From Francisellaceae bacterium (GTDB lineage: Bacteria; Pseudomonadota; Gammaproteobacteria; UBA6186; Azoamicaceae), in contig JAQGOH010000009.1 in the NCBI GenBank assembly GCA_028293705.1, positions 1 through 32,915 of the forward strand: 32,915 bases of DNA, given 5' to 3'. Below, piece after piece: positions 28,805-32,915 of this stretch. The position numbers and the translations under genes are program-made. Each line of letters starts with the position of its first letter. Within the stretch, counting starts at the first letter, position 1. The notes under the pieces are model-generated. The model saw only the letters and a program-made list of their open reading frames with translations. It was not told where the DNA came from and did no database searches.

Positions 28805-31800
28805 ATGAATTTTACCGACATCTTTATTAAAAGACCCGTATTAGCAATGGTTGTAAGTTTACTCATTTTAACTTTAGGGTTAAGATCGGTTAACTTATTA
28901 TCCATTCGGCAATATCCAGAAACTCAAAATGCGGTAGTTACCATTACAACGGTGTATACGGGTGCCGATCCGGATTTGATCGCAGGGTTCATCACGACCC
29001 CCATTGAAAATTCAGTGGCTCAAGCCAATGGCATTGATTACTTAACTTCCAAAAGTACGGAAAATTCAAGTGTCATTCAAGCTAATTTAAGATTAAATTA
29101 TGATCCTAATAAGGCTTTAACCGAAATCAATACGAAAGTGAATGCGGTACTAAATCAATTACCGAGTGGCACACTGCAACCTATTATTACCATCGCAATT
29201 GGTGAAACGCTTAATTCTATGTATATCGGTTTTAATAGTAAAGTTTTAGCTACTAATAAAATCACTGATTATCTCATTCGAGTGGTCCAACCTATTTTGC
29301 AGGCAGTTCCCGGTGTGCAGCAGGCAGGATTGATCGGCGCAAGAAATTTTGCCATGCGTATTTGGCTTGATCCCATGAAACTTTCAGCATTCTCCTTGAC
29401 GCCTTCTGATATTGCGAGTGCCTTAAGTAATAATAATTTTATTTCTGCGGTGGGACGTACCGATGGAGATATGATAACCGTTAATTTAAATGCCCATACG
29501 GGACTTAATTCTGTGCATGAATTTGAAAATTTAATTATTAAAAAGGAAAAAAATTCATTAGTTCGTTTAAAACAAGTAGCAAACATTAGTTTAGGCGCTG
29601 AAGATTATAATTCTGTGGTCCAATTTGATAATCAAGAAGCCGTTTATATTGGTATTCAAGTAGCCCCCAGCGCTAATTTATTAAAGGTTATAGAAAAAAT
29701 TAAAGAAATTTTTCCTGGCATTCAAGAATCTTTACCCAAAGGTTTAAATGCCGCTATTGTTTATGATGCCACTAAATTTGTAAATAATTCAATTACGGAA
29801 GTCGAACATTCGTTAATAGAAGCTTTGTTAATAGTGACAGCAGTTATTTTCTTATTTTTAGGCTCCATTCGTTCTGTTTCAATTCCTGTTATCGCTATCC
29901 CTTTATCTTTGGTAGGCACTTTTTTTATAATGCTGTTATTTGGTTTTTCTATTAATTTATTAACTTTATTGGCATTGGTTTTAGCCATTGGTTTGGTAGT
30001 GGATGATGCAATCATCGTAGTTGAAAATGTTCATCGACATATGGAAGATGGTTTATCAGCTTTTAAAGCCTCACTTTTAAGTGCTAAGGAATTATTTGGC
30101 CCTATCTTATCGATTTCAATTGTGCTTATTGCAGTATATATCCCTATTGGATTTATGGGAGGCTTAACTGGCGCCCTTTTTACGGAATTTGCTTTTACAC
30201 TGGCAGGGGCTGTGGGTATTTCTGCAATAGTGGCGCTGACTTTAACGCCTATGATGTGCTCAAAATTAATGAAACCTCAAACCATTCAAGGGAGATTCAC
30301 AAGTCAAATTGATTATTATTTTGATCGCTTAAGCCAATTTTATCAAAATAAATTATCTCTAATTTTAAATGATTTACGAGTAGTGGTGGTATTTTCTGTC
30401 ATAATTTTAAGCAGTATTTATTTTTTATATACCCATTCAAAAACTGAATTAGCGCCTCAAGAAGATCAAGGGGTACTGATTTCATTATTAACAACGGCCC
30501 CGTCAGCCAATTTAACCCAAACTCAATTGTATACTAAGCAGCTTTACCATACCCTTTCTGAATTTAAAGAAACTCAACATGTTTTTCAATTAGATGGAAT
30601 TAACGGTTTAAATTCTGGAATTGCTGGAATGGTTCTAAAACCTTGGAATGAAAGAAATAAAACAACCAATGAATTACAACCCTTAGTTCAAGCTTTATTA
30701 AATAAAATTGCTGGGGCTAACACCGTATTATTTCAACCACCCTCATTACCCGGAGGCGGAGGTGGTTTACCGCTACAAGTCGTTCTCAAAACCACTGATT
30801 CCTTTGATAAGCTAAATATCGTGAACCAAAGTTTATTGAATAAATTACAAGAAAGTGGTCTTTTCATGTTTTTAGATACTGATCTAAAATATGACAAACC
30901 TCAAACCTTTATTAAAGTCGACCGAGAAAAAGCGGCTTTATTAGGATTAAGCATGAAAGAAATTGGTAATAATTTAGGATACGCTTTAGGTGGTGGCTAT
31001 ATTAATTATTTCAATTTTGGAGGCAGGGCTTACAAGGTTATACCGCAAATGGCTAGAGGAAAACGTTTGAATGATTCTCAATTACTTAACTATCCAATAA
31101 CTACGGAAAATGGAAGTTCTATTAATTTATCGACTATTGCAAGTCTTGAAACCCAAGTCATTCCTGAATCACTTAATCATTTTCAACAATTAAATTCAGC
31201 AACCTTATCAGGGGTACTCTTTCCGGGCCTAACGCTTGGTGAGGCTTTGCAATCTATAAAAACTCTTGCAAAAGAAATATTACCTGAAAACTATAATTTA
31301 GATTATGCAGGTCAATCTCGACAGTTTCAACAAGAAAGTAATGCTCTTTTAATTACATTTATTTTCGCCATGATTATTATATTTCTAGCCCTCTCAGCAC
31401 AATTTGAAAGTTTTAGAGATCCCTTGATTGTCCTCATTAGTGTACCGATGTCGATTTGTGGGGCTTTATTATTTATCTGTGTTGGGGTGGGGGGTGCCAC
31501 ACTTAATATTTACACTGAGGTAGGATTAATCACTTTAATTGGGCTTATTTCAAAGCATGGTATTTTGATAGTCCAATTCGCTAATCAATTACGCAAAGAA
31601 GGATTGAATAAACGACAAGCTATTGAATCTGCCGCCAAATTACGTCTTCGTCCCATTTTAATGACGACTGCAGCCATGGTACTTGGCATTTTCCCCTTAT
31701 TGATTGCCACAGGAGCTGGAGCTGCCAGTCGTTTTAGCATTGGTTTAGTAATTACCGCTGGGCTTTCGATAGGCACTTTATTTACTTTGTTTGTAGTTCC

Positions 31801-31855
31801 TGCTATGTACCTACTTTTATCTGAACAAGACAAAGCTCTTAAAAATATTCAATAG
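28805..31855 (+). CDS. RND-family multidrug efflux permease (HAE1/AcrB-like)
   Basis: MNFTDIFIKRPVLAMVVSLLI, VLAIGLVVDDAIIVVENVHRHME, GLISKHGILIVQFANQLR; 1016 aa. Confidence 0.95.
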   Translation: MNFTDIFIKRPVLAMVVSLLILTLGLRSVNLLSIRQYPETQNAVVTITTVYTGADPDLIAGFITTPIENSVAQANGIDYLTSKSTENSSVIQANLRLNYDPNKALTEINTKVNAVLNQLPSGTLQPIITIAIGETLNSMYIGFNSKVLATNKITDYLIRVVQPILQAVPGVQQAGLIGARNFAMRIWLDPMKLSAFSLTPSDIASALSNNNFISAVGRTDGDMITVNLNAHTGLNSVHEFENLIIKKEKNSLVRLKQVANISLGAEDYNSVVQFDNQEAVYIGIQVAPSANLLKVIEKIKEIFPGIQESLPKGLNAAIVYDATKFVNNSITEVEHSLIEALLIVTAVIFLFLGSIRSVSIPVIAIPLSLVGTFFIMLLFGFSINLLTLLALVLAIGLVVDDAIIVVENVHRHMEDGLSAFKASLLSAKELFGPILSISIVLIAVYIPIGFMGGLTGALFTEFAFTLAGAVGISAIVALTLTPMMCSKLMKPQTIQGRFTSQIDYYFDRLSQFYQNKLSLILNDLRVVVVFSVIILSSIYFLYTHSKTELAPQEDQGVLISLLTTAPSANLTQTQLYTKQLYHTLSEFKETQHVFQLDGINGLNSGIAGMVLKPWNERNKTTNELQPLVQALLNKIAGANTVLFQPPSLPGGGGGLPLQVVLKTTDSFDKLNIVNQSLLNKLQESGLFMFLDTDLKYDKPQTFIKVDREKAALLGLSMKEIGNNLGYALGGGYINYFNFGGRAYKVIPQMARGKRLNDSQLLNYPITTENGSSINLSTIASLETQVIPESLNHFQQLNSATLSGVLFPGLTLGEALQSIKTLAKEILPENYNLDYAGQSRQFQQESNALLITFIFAMIIIFLALSAQFESFRDPLIVLISVPMSICGALLFICVGVGGATLNIYTEVGLITLIGLISKHGILIVQFANQLRKEGLNKRQAIESAAKLRLRPILMTTAAMVLGIFPLLIATGAGAASRFSIGLVITAGLSIGTLFTLFVVPAMYLLLSEQDKALKNIQ

Positions 31856-31963
31856 ATGCAATATTTTCGAGCTTAAAGGCCAATACAATCAAGCTATTTT
31901 CATTACTATTACTGTTTAATTTATAATTTTAAAATTTATTATTAAGTTTAGGAATTATAAAAA

Positions 31964-32752
31964 ATGTATTCATTAAAAACCGCTTGCAAAAATGGAAAAT
32001 TATCTGAAGTTAATGATTTGTTAAATAAGGGTGTAGATGTTACAGCAAAGAACAATTTAGCAATTTGTCAAGCTGCTATTTCAGGGCATTTAAATATAGT
32101 TAAAAGACTTTTACATATACCAGGAGTAGATGTCACAGATAGAAATAATATAGCTGTATCCATCGCCGCATGCAAAGGCAAGTTTGAGATAGTAGAATTT
32201 TTATTAGCAATTCCTACGGTAAATGTAAATGCCGATAACAATTTAGCTCTTAAAGGCTCAGTAAAATATGGCCACACGGCTATCAGTTTATTGATTTGTG
32301 AGCACGTCCGATTAAGAGCGCTAGCCGATTTTTTCAAAAACAAACAAAACTTAAACATGTTAGAAACAGGTAATCGGCAAAAGCAATTTAAAGAATATGT
32401 CTATAAAAGTTTAGGAGATATTCGAGGTATAGAAGATATAATTAAAGAAAAAATTATACAAAAAACTTTTCAAGAAATGAGCTGCCTTACAGCATTTAAA
32501 AAATGTATGAGTTCAAAAGCTTTAAAGCTTCCTGCAGAATTATTCGATTACATCTGGGAATTTCAGGAAGATAGCTATTTACCGGGAGATATTGAAAGAA
32601 ATCTTATTTTATATAATATAAAAACACAGGAATTAAGAAATCCAAAAACTCCAGTTTCAGAAAAAAGGATGGAACGAATGACCAAGAGAGCAAATAATTT
32701 AAGTACCGGCATAAAATATCGGCCAAGCAAATTTAAAAGCCCTAATATTTGA
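31964..32752 (+). CDS. Ankyrin-repeat protein, possible effector
   Basis: About three ANK repeats (LKTACKNGKLSEVNDLLNKGVDVTAKNN / ICQAAISGHLNIVKRLLHIPGVDVTDRNN / VSIAACKGKFEIVEFLLAIPTVNVNADNN), then a helical tail with LPAELFDYIWEF. Confidence 0.85.
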   Translation: MYSLKTACKNGKLSEVNDLLNKGVDVTAKNNLAICQAAISGHLNIVKRLLHIPGVDVTDRNNIAVSIAACKGKFEIVEFLLAIPTVNVNADNNLALKGSVKYGHTAISLLICEHVRLRALADFFKNKQNLNMLETGNRQKQFKEYVYKSLGDIRGIEDIIKEKIIQKTFQEMSCLTAFKKCMSSKALKLPAELFDYIWEFQEDSYLPGDIERNLILYNIKTQELRNPKTPVSEKRMERMTKRANNLSTGIKYRPSKFKSPNI

Positions 32753-32790
32753 TTAAAGTTTAATAAGCTCGATTAAATCCCCCATCAAAC

Positions 32791-32868
32791 GCTGCGAGGA
32801 AGGAAGGCGAAGCCGAGCCGAGTAGACCGCGCAGCCACCTAGGCCTCGAAGAGGCACCGATAGGTGGC
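32791..32868. repeat. GC-rich structured element with nested inverted repeats
   Basis: Arms GCTGCG 32791-32796 / CGCAGC 32830-32835; GCCACCTA 32834-32841 / TAGGTGGC 32861-32868; inner GCCTC-GAA-GAGGC 32843-32855; GGC-GAA-GCC 32806-32814. 52 of 78 bases G/C by hand count, in a visibly AT-rich window. Confidence 0.6.
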
Positions 32869-32915
32869 GTCAAGTCAATTGAGAAAACCATTTTCATATA
32901 AATGCTAAATAGCAT

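Noticed and set aside
28696-31833. Minus-strand ORFs within the RND operon (28696, 29269, 29761, 31585)
   Set aside because: Antisense shadows of long conserved genes.
32068-32358. Minus-strand ORF within the ankyrin gene
   Set aside because: Antisense to clear ankyrin repeats.
1-32915. CRISPR array, IS element or prophage
   Set aside because: No regularly spaced direct repeats, transposase, integrase or phage structural genes were seen.

Overview
AT-rich gammaproteobacterial chromosomal window. The gene content looks Legionellales/Coxiella-like, but that is inference only. Two conserved housekeeping blocks make the backbone: tRNA-Met-miaB-phoH(ybeZ)-ybeY-corC...lnt and leuS-lptE-holA-rsfS-rlmH...mrdA-rodA-mltB-rlpA. 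Accessory DNA interrupts or follows them: (a) a type IV pilin plus a CPBP protease-rimK pair between corC and lnt; (b) an LRR-like/F-box-like/coiled-coil protein between lnt and leuS; (c) a ~4.9 kb island between rlmH and mrdA with a phosphotransferase, a divergent candidate beta-beta-alpha-Me nuclease, an exported Cys-containing protein, a second pilin and a frameshifted ORF remnant; (d) two divergent membrane-anchored methyltransferases, an RND efflux adaptor/pump pair and an ankyrin protein after rlpA. nadD is absent from its usual place between holA and rsfS. A short GC-rich element with nested inverted repeats lies at the right end, just after the ankyrin gene. No CRISPR array, rRNA or intact mobile element was seen. 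The best candidates for something undescribed are the right-end structured element, the nuclease-like protein in the rlmH-mrdA island, and the two eukaryotic-like proteins that share a short F-box-like segment.
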